Source: Crotalaria pallida
Taxonomy: Eukaryota; Streptophyta; Magnoliopsida; Fabales; Fabaceae
Reading direction: 5' to 3'
Assembly (NCBI GenBank): GCA_037953625.1
Contig: CM075653.1
Location: 104,015,639 to 104,079,638, forward strand
DNA: 64,000 nt
The notes under the pieces were generated by a model that was given only the letters and a program-made list of their open reading frames with translations, was not told where the DNA came from and did not search any database. Shown here piece after piece: positions 22,162 through 35,019 of this stretch. Positions within the stretch are counted from its first letter, which is position 1. Each line of letters starts with the position of its first letter. The position numbers and the translations under genes are program-made.

Positions 22162-24917
22162 ATTACAATGTTCATTTTTTACCATCTTAATTACCCTATT
22201 GGTATTTTAATTGAAAAACAAATGAGACCCTATTTTTGGTAGGAGCTGTATCCTCCTATCTCTTTCTCTCTTTTATTCATTTTATGTTGTATGACTTTTG
22301 GTTTGTTTTTAATAAAAAAAATGAAAAAAAAACCCCCTCCCTCTTAGAAACACGTTCTGCCCCTTTCTCACTCAAGTTTCATTTTTCATTTTCTCTCCCA
22401 AGAAAAAAAAACAACAGCAGCACAGTACACTCCCTCCTCTTTGCATGTCTTCCTTTATTTTTTTCTTCTCCACAAATAGTAACACTTCAAACCATCCCAT
22501 ATATATACTCCCTCTCATCACACGAATCTCTCCCTCTCTTCTCATATCCATAGCTTCCCATCCCCTATCAATAGAACAACAACTACACTAAACCTCTCTT
22601 TTTCCATTTAAAGATAAAAAAAATCAAATACCCATTTCATTGTGTGGTTATCCTTTTAGTCAAAAGCAAGTGGAAGCAAATCTTCCCCTTTGAAGAAGAA
22701 GGGAACTTGTGGCCCTAAGGGAGAAGAGGAAACCCAAAATTTTCATCAACCTTTGTTTTTGGGTAATGATCTTTAACTTGATTTAATTTATTTTATCATA
22801 TTTTGATTGTTTGAAATTAGATTGTGAGTAAAGTTGGGTTTTTGATCTTTGCATGTGATGTCTATATGTATGGATGGCTGTATGGACTTGTTTGAAATAG
22901 AGTTTTGCCCAAAAAGCTTTGATTTTTACAAATAACAAACATTTAGGTGTTGCATGTACTTGATTAATTAGTAGAAGTTAAAATCTTTCCTTGCATGCAT
23001 GATTAGGGCAAGTACCCGAACCAAAAATTGATGTTTTTGTGAAAATGAATTTATGGAGTTAATGCATGTGGTCATACGGTTTTGTACATGTCTATAATTG
23101 TTTTTGTAATAAAATTGTTGTAAGCTAATATTAAGCTTTTGAAATAAAAAGTGATTTTCCCCAATTTAGGATCTTTGGCTGAATTGTCCATAGGCATTGG
23201 AAAAGAGCTTTAAAACTTGTTTTAAGTCTAAACACTTTGTTTTTTTTAATAAAAAGAAAGTGTATTGGAATTTGGATTTGGTATTGCATGTCAATGGTTT
23301 TGCTTGGATGATTTTCGGGTACTAAGAACAAGTTATTTTTTTTTTGGTTTTCATAAGTTAGTGAGAAGGATATTTTTTTTAGAACCTTTAAGAACCTTGG
23401 CCGAATTGTTTGAGGAAAGGGAAATAGACTTTGAAATTTGTTTTATGCCTTCTTTATCTTGTTTTGAAGGGTTAATGTACTTAATTAGTTTTCTTTACAT
23501 GATAAATAAAAGTATTAGTGTGGGAAATAATGTTTTTCAAAGTATTAGCTTGTATGTTCAATGATTTTGTTTTATATTTAATAAAATTGATTTTAAATTG
23601 TGTAATAAAAAGGATTTTGTTCTTGGTATTTTTATGTGTTGGCCGAAATTTACTATAAGAGGTGAAAAAGAGTTTTAAAAATTATTTTAGAGCTTGGATC
23701 TTTTGTTTTCGTTGAAAATGACACGTGTTAGAACTTTAATCATGTGGTGCATGCTAACGATTGCGTTTGAATGCTTTTCGGGGTTAAGAGCGAATTGTTT
23801 TATTTGGTTATGTGAAGAATGATTTTTGAACCTTTGGGACTTTGGTTTTGTTAAAGGAAAAAGTGTTAAGTATGTATTTGATTTGATGAACTTGTAGTAA
23901 TGATAAAATAGAAAGTATTAGGAGTTTTGTGAATTAGTGTTTTAAATTATGAGAAAAGCCAAAGGACTTGATTTTCCTAAATAGATGTTAATTTAACGGA
24001 GTTGTCCAAAAATGTGTTGATAATTTGATTAGATTAAATTTTAAAACTTATTTTAAACATAGAACCTTGTTCTTATTTCTAAGTGTGAAAAAGTTGTATA
24101 ACTATGCCTTGGTTTGTGATGTGGCCGAATGGGTAGAGAAAGAGGAAAGGATTATTTTGGTTTTTGATTTCAAGTACGCTAATTGATAATTGGTTTTTGA
24201 GTTTTAGGAAAAATCCTAAAGCATTAAGGAATAAGTATGCTTGATGGAAGCTTGTTTTTTGATTTTCATGTTTCATACACTTCACTTGATTTGCCTCGAT
24301 TAGATTGCTTTACAAAGCTCATTTGTTAATTTGGTTCCGAAGTTTGAGAAGGATTAGTTGCTTTCAGAGTTTTGTTTTTGGCCTATGCTTTAAATTGAAA
24401 AAGAGTATGAATTATTGAGTTGTTTTGTGTTGTATATTGATTTATAACTTCGTAAGTGACTTAGAGTTAAAAAAAACTAATTTTTGGGCAAAAAATGAAA
24501 GGGTGGCCATGAGCCCCATCTCTAAGTGAAAACAAAGTTTTGGCTTTTACCATTTGCATGCTTTTATTGATTTGTGAAAAAGATTTGGATTACCATGTTT
24601 ACATATTCGTTTTGGAATGAAAAATGAATTATTATTCTAATTTGGTGTAAGCTGAAAACTATAGACGTCTTGATTTCTAAATTAAAATGATGTTCCTTTT
24701 TATTAGACTTGGAGGATTTTACACTATTACTTTTATTAATTTGAACAAGGTTATGAAGTAAAGCATTTGAAAAATGCGAATTTTTCATGAAAATGAAGAA
24801 GGTTTGGTCGAATTGGCCAAGTTGAAATAAATTGAATAAAATTTTGTTTAAGTGTTTTAGTTTGGCTTTTGAAAAGTGTTTTGCAATAGTTTGTATTTTA
24901 TTATTAATAAGGTTTGA
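22162..24917 (+). other. Unassigned AT-rich region with leader-like start and diverged internal repeats
   Basis: 22250-22760 looks like a promoter and leader: catatatatactcc at about 22498, then pyrimidine-rich sequence, then a donor-like GG|GTAATGATC at about 22761. From about 22900 to 24900 phrases recur at roughly 220-480-bp intervals: TTGGCCGAATTG-like at 23174, 23398, 23640, 24121 and 24806, and an 'aagag.ttttaaaa.tt.tttta' phrase after most of them. No protein domain is seen. It may be the rest of the long LTR begun at 4915, since Tat-1 sits between them, or a host gene leader with a first intron. I cannot decide. Confidence 0.4.
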
Positions 24918-25937
24918 TGTAATACCCGCAATTTCCAATGTTCCAATAAATTGATTTTTGGGAATTGTGATTGATAGTTATTTTTGAATTTATATAAATA
25001 CGTTATTTGAATTAAATGATTGATTGGAATTCATTTTCAATAATGATAAATTATTTTGCTGATGTTTTGGAGGAATTGTTATTTATTGATTTCCATGAAT
25101 TATTTAACTTTGGAAATTCATAACTTTTGATTTGTAAATCTAAATTAAACGAACTTACAGTCAAAGCGATCGTATTGAAAATATAGAATTTATTTTGTGT
25201 TTTAGAGAAGTTGATATTTTATATAGTTTCTTGTCGATTTTATAAAATTTTGTTTGTTTCGCTTAATTTTATTATTTCAGGATTACACGTTACGGTTTCG
25301 ATCCGTGACTTTTTGATGAAATTCAAAACCAAAAAAATTGAGAAATCTTGACTCATTTTACACTTTCAAGTATATGAATTTCTTGATTGTGCTAGAAAAG
25401 CAAAAGAGGGTTTGACATTTTAATATAAACTAATTCTGAATTGGAATTCACTTTTTGTCGGTTTTGCATAACTTTTTCGTTTTAATTATGAATTGAAAGA
25501 TTCCAAAGCCAAAATTTTTGTAGAAAATTATTTTATCAATCTAGACATTATCTATATGAAATTTGGATAAGGATTTTGAAATTTGGAAATTTCTTTATTT
25601 ATTTCCAATTCTTGAGATTTAACTAGTATTTTTACCATTTTCAGGTTTTGTCTTCTTGAAAAATAATTAGAAGAATTATGAATTATTAATTCATATTTTT
25701 ATTTTCATATACCTACTGTATAAAAGTGATTTAAATTTTATGAGGAGTTATTTTACACATACTTATCATAGTTTACTCATTTATCATACATTAAGTATCC
25801 TAAAAGTCCCAAAATCCTACCTAAAATGGTCTACACTTAGAATAAAATAATCCCCTATTACCTCCACCTATTGGCACACCTAGCTCTACTCATGAGCTGC
25901 CAAGATTACTTTATTGGCATGCTTCGTCAGTCTTGGG
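24918..25937 (+). repeat. LTR-like sequence leading into the tandem array
   Basis: It starts TGTAATACCCGCAATTTCC, a typical start of long plant gypsy LTRs. From about 25337 (attgagaaatcttgactc) it becomes colinear with the array unit of 39917-64000 and continues until the chromovirus-like element inserted at 25938. The first 420 bp are not part of the repeated unit, so this may be the parent LTR from which the array grew. Confidence 0.55.
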
Positions 25938-28900
25938 TGTAACACTCATTGTATATCATCTTACTTTATAAGAAAAGTAATAAGTTTATGATTACATGGA
26001 CTTGTTATTGTTGGAAAAAAATTTGAAAATAAGAATTATCCCTTCCCTTGAAAATTTATTTTCAAGAACACTTGATTAATGATGAAAGTGACTAGTAAAA
26101 TCAGAGTTTGCGGAAACATAGTGTAATCATCATATTACATTCCCAAAATATATCAAGTGTAACAAGCCCATTAATACCAAAAAAGTATTATTATGAAACT
26201 GAATTCCTCTTATGATACCTGTTTCCAAAATATGTATCATATAAATTTTATTAAAAACAGATTTGTTATAGAGCTGGTCACTGGTCCTTTGTCCAAACAT
26301 CCTTTTGGTCGGATCCTCGATATCTGCACAACGGGTTCCCAACCCACACTTTCTGCACTCTGCATGCACCTAAGGGACATCTTCCTTTACTGACTCTTGT
26401 GCAAGCTAGATGCACGATCAATACCTAATAAGGGCATGGGGGTTAGCTATACATATTCGCATAATCAAATGAGAATAAAACTAACATCCACAAGTTAACA
26501 TGTAGCAAATCATGATGCATAATCATATGAGCACACCCGGTTAATCTTAATAATTCTTTCAATGCAGGTGGCATGATGCATGATTTCCTTCCACAACTGG
26601 GGCCTCTAAAAGTCCATCTTGGACGTCCATCCAATACACCGTTGTGTTCCCGGAACACCGACATTCGTTCCCAGAACGTAATGTCGAACCATACTTGGAT
26701 AATACGCATCACTCCCAGAGTGTGCACCACGTTCCCAGAACGGGTAGCAAACCATACTTGGAATAATAAGCACCACTCCCAGAGTGTGCACCACGTTCCC
26801 AGAACGCATAAAAACCAGGTCCCGAACACTGGCCACATATCTATAATGTATCATCAAGTAGGTTGCATATCAATGTGTTCCCAGAACACTAACATACGTT
26901 CCCAGAACGTATAAAACCAGGTCCCAGACACGGGCCACATATCTATAATGTGTCATCAAGTAGGTTATAATTTGGTACTCCCGGAGTACCCTCCTCATAT
27001 TCCCAGAATATGATAAACGTTCCTACCAACCCATCTTCCATTCTATATGCATGGATGCACAATCATCAAGGTTGGTTTTATCTTTAATTCTATTATTATA
27101 CCAATGTGTTCCCAGAACGCTAACATACGTTCCCAGAACGTATCACAAACCATACTTGAAATATAATCATGCACCACTCCCAGAGTGTGCATCACGTTCC
27201 CAGAACGTGTCCAAGAAACCATGTCCCAGACAATGGCCACATTCCCAGAATGTGTCATCAAGTTGGTTGCATCAGTATAGTACTCCTAGAGTACAGGGTC
27301 GTGTACCCCGAACATCACAAACAATCCTTGCCAACCTATTTTATAACCTTTCTCTATGCATGCACTGCAAACATAATTACTAAGGTTGGTCTTTCCATTA
27401 ATTACTGTAATTTTGAAATATTCCAATTTCTCTTTTGAATGATTTATTTGAGGTATAGACTTTGACACAAAATTCTCCTTTGAATTATCTCAAAACATGC
27501 CCTTCAACTTAGATTGGGTAAAACAAAGTCAATGGTATTCAAAAACTTAACTTTTTATTTTTCAGATTCAGGTACTAACCGGTTACAGTTCCAGGCTAAC
27601 CGGTTAGAATTACAGACCTGAACTGTTTACCATTGTAATTCAAAAAAAAAAACCTTTTTCTTGAATTCCCTACCCAATCCATAAACCAGTTTAACAATGT
27701 TTATACCTCAAAACCACTGTTTATATCATTCAAAAGTCTAGATCACATTTTATTGTCCAATGAGCATAATTTCCTCTTGAAACTATCTCATTACCTTAAG
27801 GTATTAATTCTTTAACTGCAATCTGAACTATAACAGTGAAATCAACTTATTTTCAGATTGTTTTCCATGAAATTAAGGCCTAGATTTGAGTAGGATTTAT
27901 AAGACCACAATGCTGATTTTGTAAACTTATTTTCTTTTGCATTTTAACAGTGTCTAACCGGTTACGGATATCGAGTAACCGGTTAGATTATGCAGTCTGA
28001 CACTAAAACATGAGTTTTAACAAACCATTCTCTTCACTACTCAAATCTAACCAAATTTCAACCTTTAACAGAGTACATATACCTTAAATAAATATGTTTA
28101 AACACAGAACATATCTATCTTGCATGCATTCAATTTGGATACACCAATTGCACATAATTGCACATATTTCACAACTTAATGCATCAATTCACATAATATC
28201 CAATTAAGTCATGAAATCAACATCAACATAGCTTACATGCATCCAGATAACCTTGATCAAAACAACAATTGAGCTCAAATTGGCCTCCAAGCCATTTAAC
28301 CATTTCAACTTATGCCCTTTGAGTCTCTTGGTGACTCATCCTATATTCTACCACAATTTATTCTCATTCTAGCAAATAGTAAGCTTCCCCCTTACCTTAG
28401 GTTCGTGCTTGAACAAGATTTGAGCAGAGATTTGAGGTAGAACACCAAACACCCAAAGCTCCTCCTCAAACCAGAACCGTTTTGACATGGTAGATTGATC
28501 AAGGAATTTGGAACATGAAATGGACATGGAAATTAGGGAAAATGGTCATTATCAAAACCATGCAACATGAGCTTTGAAAGGAAATCAAGTCTAGAACAAG
28601 AGAAGGCTTGAGCTTACCAAATTCGAGCTTCAAAGTCAGCTCCAGAAACCAGAAGCTGAGGTTTGGCAGCACCAACACCCTTACTTTGCAAGCTTCGTTC
28701 TCTTGATTCAGGGACTTTCAACTCACAAACTTTATATCAATACAAAGCCCTTGATGTGAGCTTTGTAAACGAAAGAGAATTGCAAGAAACGATTCTAAAA
28801 CCCTAGAACAGAGCTTCCCCCTAATTTCAGAGCAGCAACAACCCAATTCTTCAGAATTGAGGGTTTTTATAGAAGAATCAAGCTTGGATGCACCTTGACG

Positions 28901-29301
28901 CGTGTTTTCCACTGGATTAGGGCTGTATTCGTGGCGAATTCTGGATTAATTGGGTGATTACTCATCAAAATCCACTAACCCAGTTTCTGAGTTCATCGTG
29001 TAACCGGTAACAGAGCCCTTCTAACCGGTTACATACTGATAAAATTCAAAAATTAATAATTTAATTACTTTTACTTCAAAAACCTTTCTAATATTGCAAT
29101 TTGGTCCCAACCCAAGGACTAAATTACAATATTCACATTTTTGTACAAAATAACCATATAAAAATATATCTCATATTTTTATATATAAAAACACATAATG
29201 TACAAAAACTAAAACCTTTAAAACTAATATAAATCAATTATAAATTAATTGTGATAATTAATTTTTCGGTTATTTGAGAGACGAAAATTAGGGGTGTTAC
29301 A
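25938..29301 (-). repeat. Chromovirus-like element, 3' LTR in element sense (left copy)
   Basis: This 3364-bp LTR is nearly identical to the right copy except for indels: the right copy lacks about 175 bp matching 27505-27680, and this copy lacks about 38 bp near 28770. It carries three TAACCGGTTA pairs (27576-27606, 27955-27985, 29001-29031) and the hairpin cluster at 26645-27325. Confidence 0.9.
26645..27325. repeat. Cluster of about 16 short hairpins with a TC-CCA-GA core
   Basis: Short inverted repeats recur every 25-50 bp: GTGTTC-CCG-GAACAC, CACTC-CCA-GAGTG, ATACGTTC-CCA-GAACGTAT, TCATATTC-CCA-GAATATGA, GGTACTC-CCG-GAGTACC, CACATTC-CCA-GAATGTG and GTACTC-CTA-GAGTAC. The three-base centre and its TC/GA flanks are nearly constant. 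The outer stem bases change between copies, but both arms change together. Spacer sequence between hairpins also repeats in part. The matching cluster in the right LTR is at 37388-38085. Confidence 0.8.
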
Positions 29302-31337
29302 CTACTCCCCCACTTAAAAGGAATTTCGGGTTTCGTCCCCGAAATTCATCTTCTAAAATTTTCCGCTTTTCCAAAGTGTTTTTATACTAGAAACTTCATC
29401 TTGTTTCCAAAAATTCGTTCTTTAGGGTCCTCCCCCACTTAAAAGAGTTTCGATATAATCCTTGTATTTTGAAACATTTCAAATAAAACTCTTCAGGAAA
29501 AACTTTCCAAACTAAACCACAAGGATTTTTCGGATAAAATTCTTAGGTGAAAGAATTTCTTTTAAAAAATATTCTTTTGAATAATACACTTTTCAATCAA
29601 CTTTTTGGGCTGCGCACTCTGATCTCTCGAGCACGATCAAAGAAACATTTGTATGACTTTATTCCTTAATAATTTGAGACATTAGGGTGATCAGTCCTAA
29701 TATTCAAACCATTAGTAACAAAATCATTCCTTTCAGATATAATCTTTCGCAAGAAAGACCATACGACAGGTCTTTAAGTTAGATGAACTTAAAGATAGGG
29801 TAATTATCACTATCAGACTTAGTTAGATAGTCAAGTTCTAGAGACATTTCCGTTGGGGAGACAAAGATTTGTCCTATCCCGGTGGTTGCTAATCTCTCTA
29901 GCCATAACTGATCTTTCTATTTCTGTAGTGTCCACAAATATTATCACATCCAATTGTGATAAGGGTTTTGATCATAGAAAAATTGAAGTTGAACTTACAG
30001 GATATTGATATTCTCAAACGATTAGATTAACGTAATCGAAAAACATTTGACTACGTTAATTCAGATCAAAGGAAGAGATAGGCTTGGGTTGTTTACGTCA
30101 GGATTACACTCAACTCTCATCTCAGCCGGTGAATTCTTTTTGTGCTGGATTCGCTTGCCGTCCAATCCTTTCTCACCTTTTCTTTTAAGACAATTCGGTT
30201 AATAATACTCCAGCTTCCTACAATCGAAATTTACTATTCCCTTAGGTACATCACAACTAAACTCTAAGTGATGTGCCTCACATTATTACTTTGAGATGGA
30301 TAAATGTTTCCTTCCCTATTTCCTCCTTAGTCACTTTTCTTCAATCAAGGATTCCTTAACCTTGATATTTCCGTGGTTGATATTCTCCCATGTACTTTTT
30401 CCTCTTTCTCCAGTTGGGCCTGTATTTCATCATTCTTTCTCCTATTCTGAACTCAGACATTTCTCGCATGAATTTTTATGTACTTTCCCATAGTCCTCAT
30501 ACATGCTTACCAACATCAAGAAATTCCTTCTTCCTTGATAATTGATAGCTAACTTGGGTTCGAACATAATCTACTCTTGAAGTTCATGCCTTTGGATTTC
30601 TCATCTAGGTTGTACCAGAAAACACTTCCATAATATATTTTCTAATATTCATAATCCCTGACTTTAATTTCAAAGATTAAATCTCATTCGTTTCTTCATA
30701 GGAATCTAACTCCTCATTTCCTAGTTGAAATTCACGAATCCGATTCAAGATTTCGTTGGTGATTGGCAACATTCCCAATCTAATACTAGAGGGTTCCTCT
30801 TGGGTTACCCGACTTAGGTCTCTGAATTCCTCGATCGGGATAACATCCTTAACCATCATTGAGCTCACAAGAATAGCCTATCAACTCAAATCGTCTGCAA
30901 CTATGTTTGCTATGCCAGGATGGAGCATCAAAGCCATAATCTTTAAGAAACTCCATCCATCGCCTTTATCTTACATTCAACTCTTCCTCTTCTTATTGTC
31001 ATTCATACTTTCGAACTCCAAACTTGTTCATGAATTACCACCTTCTTAACTTAGTACCTAATGTTTCCTTTGCATCATCCAGTTCAATTCTCTACCTTCT
31101 CTAATTGGAGTAGCTCCTCAATTTCAACTCTCGATTAGTCCATAAATATTATGATTCAATCCTCTTAAATCAATTTCAATGATGAATCAAGGCATTAAGT
31201 TATTTTACCACATTAAATCCTTTCCTTAAATTTTTACTTAGGTAATTGATGTTGAGTTTGGATTGGAGGAAGATGTCTACTGATACCAAAAGTTCTTTCA
31301 CAAAGGACTTGAATTTTTATTTTAAACTTTCAATTTC

Positions 31338-31367
31338 TAACCGGTTACAAGAAACTCTAACCGGTTA
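31338..31367. repeat. TAACCGGTTA pair in the internal region
   Basis: Two perfect 10-bp palindromes (31338-31347 and 31358-31367) lie in the decayed pol region, with the same sequence and close spacing as the LTR pairs. It may be a captured piece of LTR-type sequence. Confidence 0.7.
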
Positions 31368-33059
31368 TGAAGTATAGTTTTAGAAATAAAACCAAAGAAT
31401 TTCAAAACCATTTTCTTTACATCATCCAATCCAACTCAAAATAGGATTTAATCATAATCTAATACCTTGATTCCAACTGAATCCATCACTAAAATGATTT
31501 AAATCATAATCTACTCACATTTTCCATAATTCCTTTTGGACTAATCATATTACGTTGGGGTATAATCCATCCCCACCCCTACCACAATTAAACAACACCC
31601 TATCATTCAATACCATCAGTTGGTCTTTCCAAGTCAACTTGGTCAAAGGCCATGCGATCTTAGAAAATCCCTCAATAATCCGGCGGTAGAATCCAGCCAG
31701 CCCTAAGAAACTTCTGACTTTAACCACAGTCTTAATTTGTTCACCTTACACCACTGAATTTCGCCTTCGCTGGATCCACCACAATTTCTTTAACGATCAC
31801 GTGCCCTGCGGACTTAGCTTTGCTCAACCAAAACTCATATTTGGTGAGCTTAGCACATAACTACTCCTCCTGCAGGAGTTTCAACGCAATCTGGAGATGT
31901 TCCTCATGCTCCTCCGAATTCTTAGAATAAACCACAAATGAATCCGAATATAATCTAAGGGTCTAGTTCTTTATAATCCATAAAAGAACAGGTGCATTAG
32001 CCAATCTGAACGACATTATTTCCTACTCATAATGTTCGTATCGAGATCAAAATGCAGTCTTAAGTGTATCCCCGTTCCGAATCCTGATCCGGGGTTAATC
32101 CAACCTCAACTCACTCTTAGAAAACACTTAGACTCCTTTATCTTGGTCCAACCATAACCACTTTAGAAATTTCTCTACGTGTTTCTTTCCATTTAACCAT
32201 TCTCGATGGAACCGTATTATAAGAATAGTAGAGATAGAATCAGTTTCAAGAATTAACTTGATTTCAAACTCTATCGCTTTACTCAAGGGTAAACCTGTCG
32301 TCATTTCATACAACCAACATTTCGTTAACCCCCTTTCTCCCTCACTGCTTCCCAGAAGCAACACATGGGTTCATTGGATTCCAGATCCAAAACTTGGGAA
32401 TCCCAATACAGGGTTGTTCTATCGGCATTAATCATAATTACATGATCTCTCGGCTTCCAAACCGTGCTTAAGATCAAATGTAATCATGACACAGGTAGAT
32501 AGACAAAGTCTAATACCTTAATGGAACGATTCAGACATACCTTGGAAACAACTACAAAAAGATTCGTAGGAGTCTCCACTGGAGATAGCATGTTGGGTAA
32601 GGCATTGAGCAACTTTGACCAATACCCTTATCCATAAAAGAAAGGATAGCTTTAGAGTCTAACAAACCCAACAAGGTTAATCCTTAAGAAGATAACTGCC
32701 CTACACTCGGTCTGAAAAGTTGATTAACTTTAACACGAGTGAGGGTAAACACTCCTCCTCAGAGTCAAGGACTTAACTACAACTCCTTTAAAATTTCCTT
32801 ATCACTGTTTCTATGAGAACGGAATAAACCAACACTATGGTTTTAGGGTTACCACATGTCTAAAGAGAAGCATACGACTATCATACTTCTACTTAGACTA
32901 CATAGAACACTCTTTAATAGCAGAATAAGCTACTTATCTAGAGCCATTACCCATAACCTTAGCTCTAGTTTGGAAGTATATGAAAGCATACTTCCCAGGA
33001 AACATTGCAGATATCGATGACCAGCGTATTGGACCACACACCCAAGGACCAAGAGTCAG

Positions 33060-33079
33060 GACCATTGCTCTGATACCAT
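33060..33079 (-). other. Primer binding site of the chromovirus-like element
   Basis: The minus strand reads TGGTATCAGAGCAATGGTC a few bases inside the right LTR. It matches the initiator-Met tRNA complement and fixes the element's orientation. Confidence 0.9.
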
Positions 33080-33520
33080 AAAATGTAACACTCCTTGTAT
33101 ATCATCTTACTTTATAAGAAAAGTAATAAGTTTATGATTACTTGGACTTGTTATTGTTGGAAAAAAATTTGAAAATAAGAATTATCCCTTCCCTTGAAAA
33201 TTTATTTTCAAGAACACTTGATTAATGATGAAAGTGACTAGTAAAATCAGAGTTTGCGGAAACATAGTGTAACACCCCAAAATTTTAATCCTGGATTAAT
33301 GGAATATTAATTATAAAGTTTATTATAATTAATTAATTCTATTTTTAATCTTTGATTAAAACCTGTGTTTATATTATTAGAATTTATTTTAATAAATATA
33401 TTTATGCATGAAATAGGTATCTTTGCATATTAGTCCCTGGGTTGGGACCTAGAAGCAAATATAGGAAAGATTTTGGAGGGAAAGTAAATAAAATAATTAT
33501 TTTTCAAAAACTAGGCAAAC

Positions 33521-33550
33521 TACTCGAGTATTTTCTGGAATACTCGAGTA
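33521..33550. repeat. TACTCGAGTA pair near the start of the solo LTR
   Basis: Two perfect 10-bp palindromes (33521-33530, 33541-33550) lie about 254 bp from the LTR start. In the homologous host LTR a TAACCGGTTA pair begins about 271 bp from its start, within recognisably homologous flanks. Confidence 0.85.
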
Positions 33551-34584
33551 TTTTGGGTCAAACTGCACGAGTTAGTGCGTTTGCTGAGTCACCATGAACG
33601 ATTCCGTGTCGTTGACACGAAATCGTCTCCTTGCCAACGCCCTGGGTGGCGTGTCGTCATGCATGAACACCCTCCATGTCTATTTAAGCCCTTCATCAAC
33701 AAGATTGAAGACTTTGTTGATGGAATTGTGAAACTTGCTCAAGTTAGGGTTCTGAAATTGTATTCTTTGATTCTCCCTCTGTGTTCAGTTTCAAATCACA
33801 AATTATACACCAATACAAAGCTCACATCACGAGCTTTGTATAGACATAAAGATTGTGAGCTGAGAGTGAGTGTTCTGTTAGAATCGAAGTTGGGAAGTCA
33901 AGGTTTGTTTGCTGTCATCAGTTCTGGGAGCTCACTTTGATCATTGATTGTGGTAAGCTCACGAATCCCTGAGTCTCAAATTTGATTCATTTAGTTAGAT
34001 TATGTTGTATAGAGTCTAGAAATCTAATTTTCCCCAATTCTTATCTTTGTTTCATGGGTGAACCAATTCGATTTTGGTGGTGCACTCAAAACTGCTCTGC
34101 ATGTTGGTGCTTAAAGTGATTTTTGGTGCTGTGGAGCTTTTCTTTGGAATTCTCTGTTTGATTCACGTCTGAGAGGTAAGGGGAAGTAAATTTCGTACAC
34201 TAGATAGAGTTTAAATTCCATTAAATGCATTAGAGAGCCACCAAGAGGCTCTAAGGGCTTAGATTGAATAGGAACTTTGGTTTGGAGACCAAGTCATGCT
34301 CTAAAACTGTGTTGAGCAAGTTCTAAATCATGCATGCAAGATTAAATGACCATTGTTTCATGAGTGTGTTTATTTTGCAATTTGAGGTATTGAGTTGCCA
34401 AATTGAGTATTTTATGCATTAATGGTTGATTCTCTGTCAAATATGTTATTTGATATGAAATGAATGTTGTCGCATGTTCAAATTATGATATGTTAACTCT
34501 GTTGATCCTTGGAATGGACTGGAAATGAGTAGAAATGAAAATGGTATGTTGAAACTAAGATTTCAGTGTTTTCTACTGCGAAAC

Positions 34585-34909
34585 ACTCGAGTATTAGACC
34601 AGGTACTCGAGTAAAACGTTTGTAAAACAATGTAATTTGAGCAAGAACACTCGAGTATTGTGTCTGGTACTCGAGTATCGAGCAAGACCTGAGGACATGT
34701 TAAGGCAAACCACTCGAGTAATGCAGGGGTGACTCGAGTATTCTGGAAATCATGATGAACACTCGAGTAACCCATGAACTACTCGAGTAATTTATTGAAT
34801 TTGAAACCCAGATCCTTAGAAAGTCATGAACACTCGAGTAATTTTAAGAATACTCGAGTAATCTGGAAAAGTTGAAAAACACTCGAGTATGATGAATTAT
34901 ACTCGAGTA
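34585..34909. repeat. Six spaced pairs of CTCGAG-centred palindromes
   Basis: The pattern ACTCGAGTA, 10-13 bases, TACTCGAGTA recurs six times in 325 bp (first pair 34585-34613, last 34881-34909). The spacer between members is not conserved. The block starts about 1318 bp from the LTR start; the homologous LTR has a TAACCGGTTA pair starting about 1317 bp from its start. Confidence 0.85.
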
Positions 34910-35019
34910 ATTTACCCAGAACCTGAGAAACACCATTTTCAATTCTAACTCAATTGGTTAAGGATTTCATAACCATAATCCAAGGGATCTGAACTTAAGA
35001 GGAATTGATTAATATGGAT

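Larger units (their letters stand above)
29302..33083 (-). pseudogene. Decayed gypsy internal region: protease, RT and RNase H traces
   Basis: Reading on the minus strand from the primer site: no recognisable gag; a protease-like stretch at about 32700-32400; RT N-terminal text (TGLPLSKAIEFEIKLI) near 32290; RT palm and thumb text (NAPVLLW, then EEHEEHLQIALKLLQEE and LTKYEFWL) at about 32010-31840; VRSFLGLAGFYRRIIEGFSK at about 31660-31720; and the end of RNase H (EFLKDYGFD, then HPG.AN.VADDLS) at about 30950-30880. Frames change often and stops are frequent. The YIDD-type catalytic box is not recoverable, and I could not recognise integrase or a chromodomain in 30650-29302. PPT: AAGTGGGGGAGTAG on the minus strand at about 29302-29315. 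Confidence 0.75.

Noticed and set aside
22236..22760. Start of a host gene
   Set aside because: The region looks like a promoter and leader, but no coding exon follows within the window and an LTR origin is equally likely; kept as unassigned sequence.
26645..27325. CRISPR-like appearance of the repeat cluster
   Set aside because: The repeats are 11-20 bp, irregularly spaced, with variable stems and repetitive spacers, inside a plant LTR; no cas genes.
26645..27325. Heat-shock elements, because of TTC...GAA
   Set aside because: The classical element needs two bases between TTC and GAA; here there are three, consistently.
26573..27438. Overlapping frames on both strands through the hairpin cluster, with repeats such as 'PRTHT' or 'SGNVVHTLGV'
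   Set aside because: Frames on both strands arise from the near-palindromic repeats; nothing supports translation.
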